Shown here piece after piece: positions 16,411-26,140 of a DNA stretch of 64,000 nt (the first letter of the stretch is position 1; every line of letters starts with the position of its first letter). The notes under the pieces were generated by a model. The model was not told the origin of the DNA and searched no databases. It saw only the letters and a list, made by a program, of their open reading frames with translations. Source of the DNA: Candidatus Koribacter versatilis Ellin345 (GTDB lineage Bacteria; Acidobacteriota; Terriglobia; Terriglobales; Acidobacteriaceae); the NCBI RefSeq assembly GCF_000014005.1, contig NC_008009.1, positions 4,402,001-4,466,000 of the forward strand, written 5' to 3'. The translations under genes and the position numbers were made by a program.

Positions 16411-17088
16411 ATGCCCTATTTCGGATCACTGGTGTTTACGCCGCTGGTCAAAGCTCTTCAGGAACGGTATGGGAGCCGACGGCAGTATGAGCGACTGGAA
16501 AAGTCCGCCGCGACGCCGGCCAGGATGAGCGCCGATGAAACGTCGTATATCGCCGAACGCGACACGTTTTACATGGCGACGATCGGCTCAACCGGCTGGC
16601 CCTACATCCAGCACCGCGGCGGCCCGAAGGGCTTTTTGAAAGTGATCGACGACAGCACGTTGGCGTTCGCGGACTTCCGCGGGAACAAACAGTACATCAG
16701 CACCGGCAACCTCATGAGCGACAACAGAGTGGCGCTCATTCTGATCGACTATCCCCGGCAACTCCGTCTCAAGGTGCTGGGCCGCGTCGAGATATTTGAA
16801 GGAGAGATTGCAGAGCAGTGGCTGAAGAAGGTCCGCGAGCCACAGTACAAAGCAATCGCGGAGAGAGTTTATGTCATACGAATCGAGGCTTTCGATTGGA
16901 ACTGTCAACAGCACATCGTTCCGCGCTACACCGAAATGGAGATTCGCGAAGCAACTGTGATGTTTGAGCACCGCATGCAGGCGTTAATCGAAGAAAACCA
17001 GAGACTCACAGATCAACTCGCGCAGTGCCAGAGCGAGCCAGCCGTTCAGGAGAACAAAGGAGAGAAGCATGCCAACAATCAAAGTTAA
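16411..17088 (+). CDS. Pyridoxamine-5'-phosphate-oxidase-like FMN split-barrel protein
   Basis: A 225-residue flavin-binding split-barrel protein. The core spans about residues 40-180 and includes [23 protein letters not shown] (as MATIGS and [11 protein letters not shown]), typical of the PNPOx-like superfamily. A C-terminal stretch from about residue 190 is charged and probably helical, possibly a coiled coil. Such proteins often reduce or bind electrophiles, but the role here is unknown. It overlaps the next gene by 20 bases, so the two are translated together. Confidence 0.85.
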   Translation: MPYFGSLVFTPLVKALQERYGSRRQYERLEKSAATPARMSADETSYIAERDTFYMATIGSTGWPYIQHRGGPKGFLKVIDDSTLAFADFRGNKQYISTGNLMSDNRVALILIDYPRQLRLKVLGRVEIFEGEIAEQWLKKVREPQYKAIAERVYVIRIEAFDWNCQQHIVPRYTEMEIREATVMFEHRMQALIEENQRLTDQLAQCQSEPAVQENKGEKHANNQS

Positions 17089-17911
17089 AGATGGGACGCA
17101 TATTTATTACAAGGACTGGGGCTCCGGACAGCCGATCGTCTTCAGCCATGGTTGGCCGCTTACCGCGGACGACTGGGACGCACAAATGCTGTTCTTTGGT
17201 CAACGCGGGTTCCGCGTGATTGCGCACGACCGCCGGGGACATGGCCGTTCCACTCAGACCTGGAACGGCAATGACATGGACACCTACGCGGACGATCTAG
17301 CCGCGCTCATCAAAGAACTTGATCTGAAGTCTGCCATCCACGTGGGCCACTCGACCGGCGGCGGAGAAGTCGCGCGGTACATCGGGCGTCACGGCTCGAA
17401 GCGCGTCAGTGCCGCGGTTCTCATAAGCGCAGTGCCCCCTTTGATGCTCAAGACAGCCAAGAACCCGGGCGGGCTACCCATTGAAGTGTTCGATGACTTG
17501 CGTGCGCAATATGCCAGAAACCGCCCGCAGTTCTACAAGGACATCACGCTCCCGTTCTACGGATATAACCGTCCGGGTACACAGATCTCGGACGGTATTC
17601 GGGAGAAGTGGTGGCTTCAGAGCATGATGGGCGGAATGAAAGCCGGATACGACTGCATCAAGGCGTTCTCGGAAACAGATTTCACTGAAGATCTGAAGAA
17701 GATCGACGTACCTACTCTGATTCTCCACGGAGACGACGACCAAATTGTGCCGATCGGAGCCGCGGCGCTTCAGTCGTCGAAACTCGTCAAAAACGCCACG
17801 TTGAAGGTCTATCCCGGATACCCACACGGCATGCCGACCACGCACGCCGACCAGATCAATGCCGATCTGCTCGCATTTATCCAGGAAAAGTGCGCCGCGG
17901 CAGCAGCTTAG
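17069..17911 (+). CDS. Alpha/beta hydrolase, non-haem chloroperoxidase/arylesterase type
   Basis: A 280-residue serine hydrolase. HGWPL is the oxyanion region, [12 protein letters not shown] contains the nucleophile serine near residue 100, DD in [10 protein letters not shown] holds the acid residue, and YPHGMPTTH the histidine near residue 258. These are the signatures of cofactor-free haloperoxidases (perhydrolases), which are also arylesterases. The strong AAAGGAGAG site upstream of the ATG at 17069 lies inside the upstream gene. The neighbours suggest a detoxification role. Confidence 0.92.
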   Translation: MPTIKVKDGTHIYYKDWGSGQPIVFSHGWPLTADDWDAQMLFFGQRGFRVIAHDRRGHGRSTQTWNGNDMDTYADDLAALIKELDLKSAIHVGHSTGGGEVARYIGRHGSKRVSAAVLISAVPPLMLKTAKNPGGLPIEVFDDLRAQYARNRPQFYKDITLPFYGYNRPGTQISDGIREKWWLQSMMGGMKAGYDCIKAFSETDFTEDLKKIDVPTLILHGDDDQIVPIGAAALQSSKLVKNATLKVYPGYPHGMPTTHADQINADLLAFIQEKCAAAAA

Positions 17912-17948
17912 CCGTCCCACGGAAGAACTGAAAGCAAAGAGGTGTACG

Positions 17949-18458
17949 ATGCGACACACACTGGCGAGGATCGTAGGCTTCACCGCGATTCTGCTCTCAT
18001 TGGGCAGCCTGACCGCACAATCCACTGACGAAGGCGTGCCGTTCCCAAATGGTTTTCGGAATTGGTTCCTGGTGAATTCAATGATCGTCACCAAAGACAG
18101 CCCGATCGCGGACCAACTGGGCGGCATGCACATCATTTATGTAAACGCGAAAGGGCTGCCGACGCTTAAGAAAAGCAGCCCGCTCCCTTACCCAGACGGA
18201 ACTGTTTTTGCCGATGACGTCCACGAGTTCTTGCTGAAAGACGGCGCTTATGTCGAAGCACGTAAGAAAGTCGTCGCCGTCATGGTGAAGGACGCAAAGA
18301 AATACTCGGCGACGGGCGGGTGGGGATTCCAGGTGTGGACGGCGGGAGATCCATCGAAACCGCTCGTTCCTGACACTGCGCATGCAGCGAAAGCATGCTT
18401 CACGTGCCACACCCCGCAAAAGGCGCAGGACTATACGTTCTCGACCTACATTCCGTGA
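17949..18458 (+). CDS. Cytochrome P460-like protein, periplasmic
   Basis: A 169-residue secreted protein: signal peptide of about 22 residues ending near TAQS, then a cytochrome_P460-type fold with FPNGFRNWFLVNS at the start, KYSATGGWGFQVW in the middle and a C-terminal haem-binding CFTCH. Family members oxidise hydroxylamine or hydrazine in nitrifiers, but the many soil homologues are uncharacterised. The start at 17949 has AGAGGTG just upstream. A paralogue follows 39 bp later. Confidence 0.85.
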   Translation: MRHTLARIVGFTAILLSLGSLTAQSTDEGVPFPNGFRNWFLVNSMIVTKDSPIADQLGGMHIIYVNAKGLPTLKKSSPLPYPDGTVFADDVHEFLLKDGAYVEARKKVVAVMVKDAKKYSATGGWGFQVWTAGDPSKPLVPDTAHAAKACFTCHTPQKAQDYTFSTYIP

Positions 18459-18497
18459 GAACGCGAAGCGCGAGAGTCACGCGCATGAAGGGACACT

Positions 18498-18989
18498 ATG
18501 AAGCGGATCGTCTTACTGCTGTTACTCGCAGCTGCAAGTGGAATCGTTGCTTCCGATGAGAGTACTGCAAGTTCCGAAATCGTCATCCCGCCTGGATATA
18601 GAGACTGGAAATTGATCTCTGTCGCCCATGAAGAAGGCCAACTCAACGATATTCGCGCAATACTCGGCAACGATCTCGCGATCAAGGCCTACCGGGAGAA
18701 GGTTTTTCCCTTTCCTGATGGTGCGATCATTGCTCGGTTGGCCTGGAAGTACGAATCGTCCAAAGAAAATAACGAGGCTTTCGGCCGGGAACAATCTTAT
18801 GTTGCCGGACTTCCCACAAACGTCCAGTTCATGGTTAAAGGCTCTGTGAAATATGCTGCCACGGGTGGATGGGCTTTTGCTCAATTCAAAGAAGGCAAGC
18901 TCGACGAAAAGGCAGACTTGAGGACCTGCTTCCCGTGCCACCAGCCGGTAAAAACACGTGATTTCGTGTTCACTCGGTATGCACCTTAA
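18498..18989 (+). CDS. Cytochrome P460-like protein, periplasmic (paralogue)
   Basis: A 163-residue paralogue of the upstream protein with the same layout: signal peptide, IPPGYRDWKLISV, KYAATGGWAFAQF and a C-terminal haem-binding CFPCH. AGGGA precedes the ATG. Overall identity with its neighbour is modest, so the duplication is old. Two tandem P460-like genes ending a detoxification operon are unusual enough to note. Confidence 0.85.
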   Translation: MKRIVLLLLLAAASGIVASDESTASSEIVIPPGYRDWKLISVAHEEGQLNDIRAILGNDLAIKAYREKVFPFPDGAIIARLAWKYESSKENNEAFGREQSYVAGLPTNVQFMVKGSVKYAATGGWAFAQFKEGKLDEKADLRTCFPCHQPVKTRDFVFTRYAP

Positions 18990-19126
18990 GCCCGAACGCC
19001 GCAGGGCGCCGCTCGCCATTTCCGTCAGTCAGTCAGAACAGGACCGCAGCCGCCGGTGATACACTCTTTGCAACCTTGGAACCGTGCTTCTCCTAAAAAT
19101 ACGCGACTCTGAGCGGTGGGTGGGTT

Positions 19127-19762
19127 TTGGCGGTCGCTGCAAGCAAGTCGATCCGGATCCTCAGCGTGGAAGACCACCCGGTCGTTCGCGAAGGACTTGT
19201 TTCGATTATCGGTTCTCAGCCGGACATGGTGCTCGTCGCCCAAGCCACCAATGGTAGCGATGCCATTGCTCAGTTCCGCACCCATCACCCTGACATCACT
19301 CTGATGGATCTTCGCCTCCCTGGCATCAGCGGCACAGATGCGCTGATCTCAATCCGTGGCGAGTTTCCCAGGGCACGCGTCATTATTCTCACGACATCCG
19401 ACAGCCATACGGAAATCGACCGCGCTCTGCGCGCAGGCGCTGCGGCCTATATTCTGAAGAGCATGCCCATGAACGAGATGCTTGCCGTGATTCGCTCGGT
19501 GCATGCCGGCGCACGCCACATTCCGCAGGAAGTGGCTTCCCGACTCGCCGAGAATATTGGAGAAGAAAGCCTAACCTCGCGGGAACTAGAAGTGCTGCAT
19601 CTGATTCGCGATGGCCATCGCAACAAGCAGATCGCGGATGAGCTGTCGATTTCAGAAACCACGGTGAATTTCCATATCAAGAACATTGTGGGCAAGATGG
19701 GAGCAAACGATCGCACCCATGCTGTAACGATCGCAGTTCGCCGCGGCCTTCTTCAGATCTGA
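19127..19762 (+). CDS. NarL/FixJ-family response regulator
   Basis: A 211-residue regulator with a receiver (VEDHPVVREGL, phosphoacceptor in ITLMDLRLPG, TTSDS, ILKSMP) and a LuxR-type helix-turn-helix (LTSRELEVLHLIRDGHRNKQ and ADELSISETTVNFHIKNI). The start is a TTG at 19127 with a G-rich site upstream. The large sensor kinase begins 229 bp downstream on the same strand and is of the class that pairs with NarL-type regulators, so the two form a two-component system. Confidence 0.93.
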   Translation: MAVAASKSIRILSVEDHPVVREGLVSIIGSQPDMVLVAQATNGSDAIAQFRTHHPDITLMDLRLPGISGTDALISIRGEFPRARVIILTTSDSHTEIDRALRAGAAAYILKSMPMNEMLAVIRSVHAGARHIPQEVASRLAENIGEESLTSRELEVLHLIRDGHRNKQIADELSISETTVNFHIKNIVGKMGANDRTHAVTIAVRRGLLQI

Positions 19763-19785
19763 ACTTCGCATCGCCCTGTTGGAAA

Positions 19786-19806
19786 CCACAGGTGAACCGC
19801 CTGTGG
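19786..19806. other. Hairpin between regulator and kinase
   Basis: CCACAGG and CCTGTGG form a 7-bp stem with a 7-base loop, 23 bases after the regulator stop. No T run follows, so it is not a standard terminator; it may attenuate or protect the message. Confidence 0.4.
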
Positions 19807-19991
19807 ATCCTGGTAGTCCGTCGATGTCACGAACCCGATAACGTATGGGTTGCTAAAGCAAATCGATCCCTACCGTTTGTCTTCCTCATGCATCAGCAGT
19901 GTTCGGACGAGCATTTCACAGTTGGTTGTTCAAGCGTGTTTTCGTACTGCCGAGCAGCACAAAACCGAACATCGGCCGAATTGAGGGCAGC

Positions 19992-22900
19992 ATGGGAATC
20001 TGTAATCCGGGAAAAATCGCTTCCACCCAATGGCTCTCGATTAGTCTTCTTCTGTTCTGCATCATCACGCCCGGTTACGCCCTCAATCCTAAGAGTCACA
20101 TCACACAATTCGGCCACACCGCTTGGCGTGTGCAAGACGGAATCTTCACTGGCACGCCCAGAACCTTGGCGCAGACGAAGGATGGATATCTTTGGATAGG
20201 GACGACGGCCGGATTGGTTCGTTTCGACGGCGTGCGGTTTTCTCCCTGGAGTCCTGCGAATGGTGAAAAGCTCCCGTCGAAGAGAATTAACTCGTTGCTC
20301 GGATCAACGGACGGGAGCCTCTGGATCGGAACGAGTGTTGGCCTTAGTCGTTGGCAAGACAACCGCCTAATCAGCTATTCGGATTTGCACGGAGTTACAA
20401 CGGCAATTTTTGAGGATAGAGACAAAGCGGTCTGGGCCGCCATTTCACCTTCACCATCCAACACGCCATTGTGTCAGATTAGCGACTCCGCGATCCACTG
20501 TTATGGAACTGCCGATGGCATATCGCCTCATCGTCTCTGGCCAATTGCAAAAGATGGTGAAGGAAATTTCTGGATCGGCGGCGACGAGTTAGTTCGCTGG
20601 AATTTGAAATCACACAGGAGTTACGAGGTCATCGGAGCCGAACATAGCAATGCGTCGGTGAGCTCAATCATTCCCGGAAGCGACGGGTCGTTATGGGTCG
20701 GGATCGATACCAAAGGTCCCAGGTTCGGCCTGCAGAGACTTGCCGGCGGTGCGTGGAAGCCCTTCGTAACCCCCGAGTTTAATGGCACGACTGTCGCTGT
20801 GAACGCGTTGCTCCTTGACCGTGACAATGCCCTTTGGGTCGGTACCGCCAGCAATGGGATTTACCGAATCTACGACGGAGCGGTTGAGCACTTTAGCAAT
20901 GCGGATGGCCTGTCCAGCGATTTCGTTTACAAGTTTCTTGAAGATGCCGAAGGGACTGTGTGGGCCGTTACCGCGAAAGGCATCGATAATTTTCGAGAAT
21001 TAAAGGTCACGACCTTTTCCACACGCGAAGGTCTCGCTGCGGAGGAAGTCGATTCCGTTTTCGCTACCCACGATGGCGGCATCTGGGTGGGAGGCCCCAG
21101 CTCTTTAGAAGTCCTTCGGAACAGCCGGATATCTTCAGTCTTGGCGGAACTCCACCTCTCAGGAGCAGCCACATCCTTTCTTGAAGACCGTACCCACCGA
21201 CTCTGGATCGGCATAGATGACACTTTGACGGTCTACGATGGTCGCAAAGTCCAGCGGATCGCACGTAGCGATGGCAGCCCGATGGGAATGGTCTATTCGA
21301 TGACCGAGGATACTGCGGGCGACTTATGGGTCGAGACCCGCGGGCGACTCACGCGCATTCGAGGGTTAAAAGCGGTTGAAGAGCTTCGTCCGCCGCAGGT
21401 CCCCTCAGCATTCCGGGTCGTTGCCGATGCGAAGGGTGGCGTATGGCTCGGGCTGGCAAATGGCGATCTGGCGCACTATCAGAACGGCCACGCCGAGACA
21501 TTTCACTTCAGACACAGCAGCGACACGCGAGTGGAGCAACTGGATGTAAATGCAGATGGCTCGGTGGTCGGAGCCACGGCAGACGGGCTTGTGGGATGGC
21601 GGAACGGGACCCTGGCGACACTTACGACGCAGAACGGCCTTCCTTGCGACATTGCCTACGCGTCTCATTTCGATCGTGCAGAAAACCTTTGGATCTACAT
21701 GCAATGCGGGCTCGTCGAGATCAAGAAAGATCAGGTGCAAAGCTGGTGGCAACACCCCGACGCGGCGGTCAAGTATGAGTTATTCGATGTGTTCGATGGG
21801 GCACAGCCAGGCCGAGCGCCGTTCGGAGGCGTGACGAGAGACTCAGAAGGACGCTTGTGGTTCGCCAGTGGCGTGGTGTTGCAAACCGTCGATCCGGAGC
21901 ACCTTTTGTCGAATTCCGTGCTGCCTCCTGTCCAGGTTGAGTCGATCGTTGCGGACCGCCGGAATTACATACCTCAGCTCGGACTTCGCCTGCCACCGCT
22001 CACACGAAATCTCGAGATCGACTACACCGCTCTGAGCTTCGTGGTGCCGCAGAAGGTGTACTTCCGATACAAACTTGAGGGCCGCGATGAGAGCTGGCAG
22101 GAGTCAGGCACCAGACGTCAAGCTTTCTATACCGATTTGCGTCCTGGGAACTATCGTTTCCGTGTAATGGCTTCGAACAACGACGGTATCTGGAACGAGC
22201 AAGGTGCAACGGTGGCCTTCTCCGTCGCAGCTGCTTGGTATCAAACCAACTTATTCCGTCTCTTCTTGCTCTTCACTGCGATCTTCATCGCATGGCTGCT
22301 TTATCAAATGCGAGTCCGCCAGATTGCGAAAGCGATCAGCGCACGATTCGATGAGCGACTCGCCGAACGTACTCGGTTGGCGCGGGAACTTCACGACACT
22401 TTTCTTCAAACCTTGCAGGGCAGCAAAATGGTAGCCGAAGTTGCGCTTAACGGGCCCGCCGATCCTGTTCGCATGCGTAACGCAATCCAGCGCGTACTGG
22501 AATGGCTTGACAAGGCAATTCACGAGGGCCGAGCCGCTCTGCATTCTCTTCGGAGTTCCACCGTCATGGGGAATGATTTGGCCGAGGCCTTTCAGCGTGC
22601 CACCGAGGACTGTCGCCTGCAAGGAATCAACGAAGTCTCATTCGTCGCGGAAGGCATCTCGACAGAAATGCACCCCATCATTCGCGATGAAATTTATCGT
22701 ATCGGCTACGAGGCGATCCGGAATGCGTGTCAGCACTCCGAGGCCGGCCGTCTTCAAGTTCGGCTATCGTACGGGGCAGATCTCGCGCTGCGGGTGTCGG
22801 ACAATGGCAAGGGGATCGAGCCGAAAATCGTCACTCTGGGAAAAGACGGACACTACGGATTACAGGGGATGCGAGAACGGGCACAACGCATTGGCGCAAA

Positions 22901-23048
22901 GCTCCTTATCGAGAGTTTGCCAACCTCCGGCACTACTCTCGAATTGATCGTTCCCGGCCACGTCGTCTTTCAGAATCCAAGATCGACTTGGTCGAGCCGC
23001 CTACAGAAACTGACGGCCTTCTTTCGCAGTCCTGATAATCCGGCTTGA
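19992..23048 (+). CDS. Sensor histidine kinase with beta-propeller sensor
   Basis: A 1018-residue hybrid-free kinase. After a signal peptide come many propeller repeats (for example GYLWIGTTAGLVRFDG, GSLWIGTSVGLSRW, ALWVGTASNGIYRI) forming the periplasmic sensor, then a Y_Y_Y domain (PGNYRFRVMASNNDG), one membrane helix at about residue 755-775, a HisKA_3 domain with the phosphorylated histidine in ARELHDTFLQ near residue 800, and an HATPase_c domain (NACQHSE, SDNGKGI, GLQGMRERA). It pairs with the NarL regulator at 19127. The start at 19992 has GAGGG upstream. The ligand is unknown. Confidence 0.93.
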   Translation: MGICNPGKIASTQWLSISLLLFCIITPGYALNPKSHITQFGHTAWRVQDGIFTGTPRTLAQTKDGYLWIGTTAGLVRFDGVRFSPWSPANGEKLPSKRINSLLGSTDGSLWIGTSVGLSRWQDNRLISYSDLHGVTTAIFEDRDKAVWAAISPSPSNTPLCQISDSAIHCYGTADGISPHRLWPIAKDGEGNFWIGGDELVRWNLKSHRSYEVIGAEHSNASVSSIIPGSDGSLWVGIDTKGPRFGLQRLAGGAWKPFVTPEFNGTTVAVNALLLDRDNALWVGTASNGIYRIYDGAVEHFSNADGLSSDFVYKFLEDAEGTVWAVTAKGIDNFRELKVTTFSTREGLAAEEVDSVFATHDGGIWVGGPSSLEVLRNSRISSVLAELHLSGAATSFLEDRTHRLWIGIDDTLTVYDGRKVQRIARSDGSPMGMVYSMTEDTAGDLWVETRGRLTRIRGLKAVEELRPPQVPSAFRVVADAKGGVWLGLANGDLAHYQNGHAETFHFRHSSDTRVEQLDVNADGSVVGATADGLVGWRNGTLATLTTQNGLPCDIAYASHFDRAENLWIYMQCGLVEIKKDQVQSWWQHPDAAVKYELFDVFDGAQPGRAPFGGVTRDSEGRLWFASGVVLQTVDPEHLLSNSVLPPVQVESIVADRRNYIPQLGLRLPPLTRNLEIDYTALSFVVPQKVYFRYKLEGRDESWQESGTRRQAFYTDLRPGNYRFRVMASNNDGIWNEQGATVAFSVAAAWYQTNLFRLFLLFTAIFIAWLLYQMRVRQIAKAISARFDERLAERTRLARELHDTFLQTLQGSKMVAEVALNGPADPVRMRNAIQRVLEWLDKAIHEGRAALHSLRSSTVMGNDLAEAFQRATEDCRLQGINEVSFVAEGISTEMHPIIRDEIYRIGYEAIRNACQHSEAGRLQVRLSYGADLALRVSDNGKGIEPKIVTLGKDGHYGLQGMRERAQRIGAKLLIESLPTSGTTLELIVPGHVVFQNPRSTWSSRLQKLTAFFRSPDNPA

Positions 23049-23166
23049 TGGTTTTTAACCCTGCAGATAAATGTAGGCTACCCACCTGTGGTTTCCGAGG
23101 TGTTCGGAATTCCGAAATCTTACTAGTCTTCTGCAATCGGCCGTGGGGGATCATCGGAGGACATCC

Positions 23167-24306
23167 ATGAGCGGGAACCTTTCTGGCATCTCTCGATCAG
23201 GCGAGATCTTCGGCAGCATTCTCCTAATCGATCCTGCGCTTGCTCGTCCAGCGCTCGTCCAACACCAACGAGTTGGAGAAATCCACTTGCGAACTTCCCC
23301 TCGCTTCAACGTGACCAGCAGTGAAATACCTAGCTTCGAGGGAATTGTCGGCTCCAGTTCGTCCTTGAGCAGAGCTTTGGATCGGGTGATGACCGTCGCA
23401 CCGACGGATGCTACTGTTTTAATCCACGGCGAGACCGGGACTGGTAAAGAATTGATCGCGCAGGCAGTGCACCGTCTTGGTCGGCGTCGTAATGGCCGCT
23501 TCGTACGATTCAATTGCGCCGCGATTCCTCTCGGCTTGCTCGAAAGTGAACTCTTTGGCCATGAAAAAGGAGCGTTCACCGGCGCCGTCGCCCGCAAGAT
23601 CGGCCGCTTTGAACTCGCTAACAACGGAACGCTGTTCCTCGATGAAATTGGTGACATCCCTCTCGAGTTGCAGGCAAAGTTGTTGCGTGTGCTTCAGGAA
23701 CGGGAGTTTGAACGATTGGGCAGCAATCAGACCCTGCATGTTAACGTACGCCTAATCGCCGCCAGTCACCGAGATCTTCGCCAAATGGTACGCGAAGGCA
23801 AGTTTCGGGAGGATCTTTTCTACCGGCTGAACATCTTCCCTATTACGGTTCCAGCGTTGCGTGAACGTCGTGACGATATTCCCGCCCTCATTCGGTATTT
23901 CGCTGAGGATTGCGTTCGCCGCTTAGACCGTCGGGTCAATCTCGTTCCCCTCGAAACAGTACGAGCTCTGACCGAATATGACTGGCCTGGCAACATTCGC
24001 GAGCTCCAGAATTTCATGGAACGATCAGTGATCCTATCGCAAGGTGTCGAACTACAAGCCCCTCTCGACGATCTCCGCTGGTCAAAACCGGTGAATGGGC
24101 CGGAGACTCAAACGTTATCCCAAGCAGAATACGGGCATATCCTAAGCGTCTTAAAAACGACGAACTGGGTAGTCGGCGGCCCAGCGGGTGCTGCCCTGAA
24201 ATTGGGGTTGAAGCGTACCACATTGATCGGGAAGATGAGAAAGCTTGGCCTCTCGCGTTCGCGCGAAGCGAGCGTACAGCATAGCGGCACAGTCACGAAT
24301 CGCTGA
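23167..24306 (+). CDS. Sigma-54-dependent transcriptional activator
   Basis: A 379-residue enhancer-binding protein: about 60 residues of unknown N-terminus, an AAA+ core with Walker A GETGTGKE near residue 88 and GAFTGA near residue 136, LFLDEIGD as Walker B, and a Fis-type helix-turn-helix ([17 protein letters not shown]). There is no receiver, GAF or PAS domain. The C-terminus is close to that of the activator at 2309, so both may bind the same DNA site, possibly the TGTC-N8-GACA palindromes (inferred). The start at 23167 has GGAGG 6 bases upstream. Confidence 0.93.
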   Translation: MSGNLSGISRSGEIFGSILLIDPALARPALVQHQRVGEIHLRTSPRFNVTSSEIPSFEGIVGSSSSLSRALDRVMTVAPTDATVLIHGETGTGKELIAQAVHRLGRRRNGRFVRFNCAAIPLGLLESELFGHEKGAFTGAVARKIGRFELANNGTLFLDEIGDIPLELQAKLLRVLQEREFERLGSNQTLHVNVRLIAASHRDLRQMVREGKFREDLFYRLNIFPITVPALRERRDDIPALIRYFAEDCVRRLDRRVNLVPLETVRALTEYDWPGNIRELQNFMERSVILSQGVELQAPLDDLRWSKPVNGPETQTLSQAEYGHILSVLKTTNWVVGGPAGAALKLGLKRTTLIGKMRKLGLSRSREASVQHSGTVTNR

Positions 24307-24716
24307 TGAGTTTACGTATCACTCCTCGACATGAACATCGACTTGATGCTAATTGTGCGGAGTGGGGTAGCTTGGGGCAGGATGGGGATGGTGACGGCAT
24401 TTTGCTTTAGCTGGCGAAGTTGGTCTGGCAGTCCGCAATAGTGGACGACGCATTCCGTAAGCACTTCCTTACCTTGGCCCTCCTTCACATCCGGGCGGTG
24501 GCCATCCTCAGGGTCCTATCTTCAGCAGCCGTCGCCAGCCTCCTACCTTGCTCCGTGCGGGAATAGCGACGCTCTCTGTTGCATCGTTGCGGTGTTGCCC
24601 ACCACACATCTCTTCGGTCACGCTTCGACCATGATGACTCGTTCAGTCTCCCCGTTACCAGCGGGGAGGCGGATTGCCTATTCAGGACCTACAGTCACGG
24701 CTCGCGCCGGACCATG
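24307..24716. other. Gap of 410 bases, partly the IS110 element end
   Basis: No gene. The part nearest the transposase stop probably belongs to the insertion sequence. A hairpin with 7-bp arms (CTCCCCG/CGGGGAG, 24648-24668) lies there. IS110 elements lack terminal inverted repeats, so the border cannot be placed by eye. Confidence 0.5.
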
Positions 24717-25763
24717 TTATCGAGCTGGCCTCTCCGCTTGGGCTTCCCCGCGCTGCCGTCCGCGACGGCAGAACTCTTCGTAGTCGATTTCTTCGCGCAG
24801 CATGATCCACAACCGCACTCCCAGCTTGCGTGCGGCTGCTACCAGCGCGATCCCCAGGCCCTTCTGCGCCAGCTTGCGACGGTAGAAGCGCCGTAGATCT
24901 TCGTCTTTGATCACGGCATGTCGCGCCGCTTCGCACCACAGCATGCGCAGCATGGCGTTGCCTTGTTTCGTGAGCTTGCCCAGGCGCTGCTTGCCCGCGC
25001 TCGAGTGCTCGCACGGGATCATGCCCACGTAGCTGGCCACTGCCTTGCCATCTGCGAAGCGGGTTGCATCGCCGAGGAACACCTCCGTCGCCAGCGATGT
25101 GATCGGCCCTACGCCCGGATGCGTCATCAACAGCCGTGCCAGCGGACGCTCTCGTGCCACGCGCTCGGCTTCTTTATCCAGCCGCTCGATCTCCTGATGC
25201 AGTTGCACGCGCAACCGCATCAGTTCGTCGCGCCGCATGCCGCTGAGCGGCGGCAACGCTAGCTCGCCTATCGTCCGCTGCCCGGCCTTGCTCCATAAAC
25301 TCGCGCCGCGGCGAATCCCATGCGTTAGCGCGATCGACTGCAACGCATTCTGCAGCCGCACGCGAATCCGCACCCACTGCTCACGATGTCGCAGCAGGGC
25401 GCGCACGTCGCGCTGCTCCATCGAGGGCATCCAAATTTTCGGGAACCGGTTCTCCGCCAGCAGCCGCAGCAACAATCGCGCGTCGCGACGGTCGTTCTTC
25501 TGTTTGCGCGGCTCCCCGGCACGGATCTGCGCCGGATGTCCAACCACGCACTCCACTTCGAGCTCTTCCATCAACTCGAGAAACCACTGCATCGCGCCGG
25601 TCGCTTCTATGCCCACCCGCACCGGTCGCGGTAGTCCCGCATAGAACGCCCGCACCTGGTCGCCTTCATGCTCAAGGCGGCGCTCTTCGAGTTCGCCCGT
25701 TTCCACGTCCAGCATCGCAATCGTCTGCTGTCGTGCATGCAAATCGCAGCCTATAATGCGCAT
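24717..25763 (-). mobile_element. IS110-family transposase
   Basis: A 348-residue DEDD-type recombinase. The N-terminal RuvC-like domain shows IGCDLH (Asp), GIEATGA (Glu) and NDRRDARLL (Asp); the C-terminal Tnp_IS116/IS110/IS902 domain shows THPGVGPITS and EHSSAGKQRLGKLTKQGN, including the active serine region. The start at 25763 has GGAGG 5 bases upstream. It is intact. IS110 enzymes act with an RNA (bridge or seek RNA) encoded in the element's non-coding end; that would lie upstream (25764 to about 25960) or downstream of the gene. It sits between the stress locus and the integrative element. Confidence 0.93.
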
Positions 25764-26140
25764 CTCGGCCTCCTTCGCCCGAGTCACTTACGGTTTCGAA
25801 CCCAGAAAGTGTACTCGCCGCGCTTGAGGCCGACTTCGTTATGCCATCAGCCCTTACCACTAGTAATCGTTCAGGACGAAGGTTGTCCAGCGCCCGAAGG
25901 TATCGTAATTTGAAAACGATTTTCAGAATCGAAAATTCGGCATATATGTACGAAAATGAATCCCGGTGGGCTATCGTGAAATAGCCCCCAAGATTTCACC
26001 CGCCCCCCCAAGCCGACCACGCCGGACTATTCCCTGCCGTCTCCGGCCACCTCGGCCACTCCGGCCACGCGGTTTTCGTACTATCCGTCCCCCAACCACA
26101 GTAAGTAGTAGTAGTTAGCGTGATTGTGTTCATAGTTCAT
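25764..26140. other. IS110 non-coding end and element border region
   Basis: The 200 bases next to the transposase start are a candidate location for the guide RNA of the insertion sequence; a short hairpin GGAC-GAAGGTT-GTCC is visible near 25874. From about 26041 come 9-base repeats and an inverted repeat listed separately. No gene is seen. Confidence 0.45.
26041..26067. repeat. Three tandem 9-base repeats (iteron-like)
   Basis: CTCCGGCCA, CCTCGGCCA and CTCCGGCCA follow one another directly. Positions 26047-26068 also form an imperfect inverted repeat with 26148-26170, which covers the last codons of the primase gene. Such repeats beside a primase-helicase gene could be an origin of replication of the element, but simple expansion of a Pro-Ala-Thr coding repeat is an alternative. 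Confidence 0.5.

Noticed and set aside
19070-19083. Minus-strand GC-N10-CC resembling a sigma-54 promoter
   Set aside because: It points away from the neighbouring genes, with no gene to drive and no palindrome nearby. It shows that weak matches occur by chance.
25795-25804. TTCGAACCCA matching the tRNA-Ser T-arm, as a possible left attachment site
   Set aside because: The match is only 10 bases, the sequence is common to many tRNA genes, and it lies at the IS110 start region. It does not extend to the acceptor end as a true attachment repeat should.
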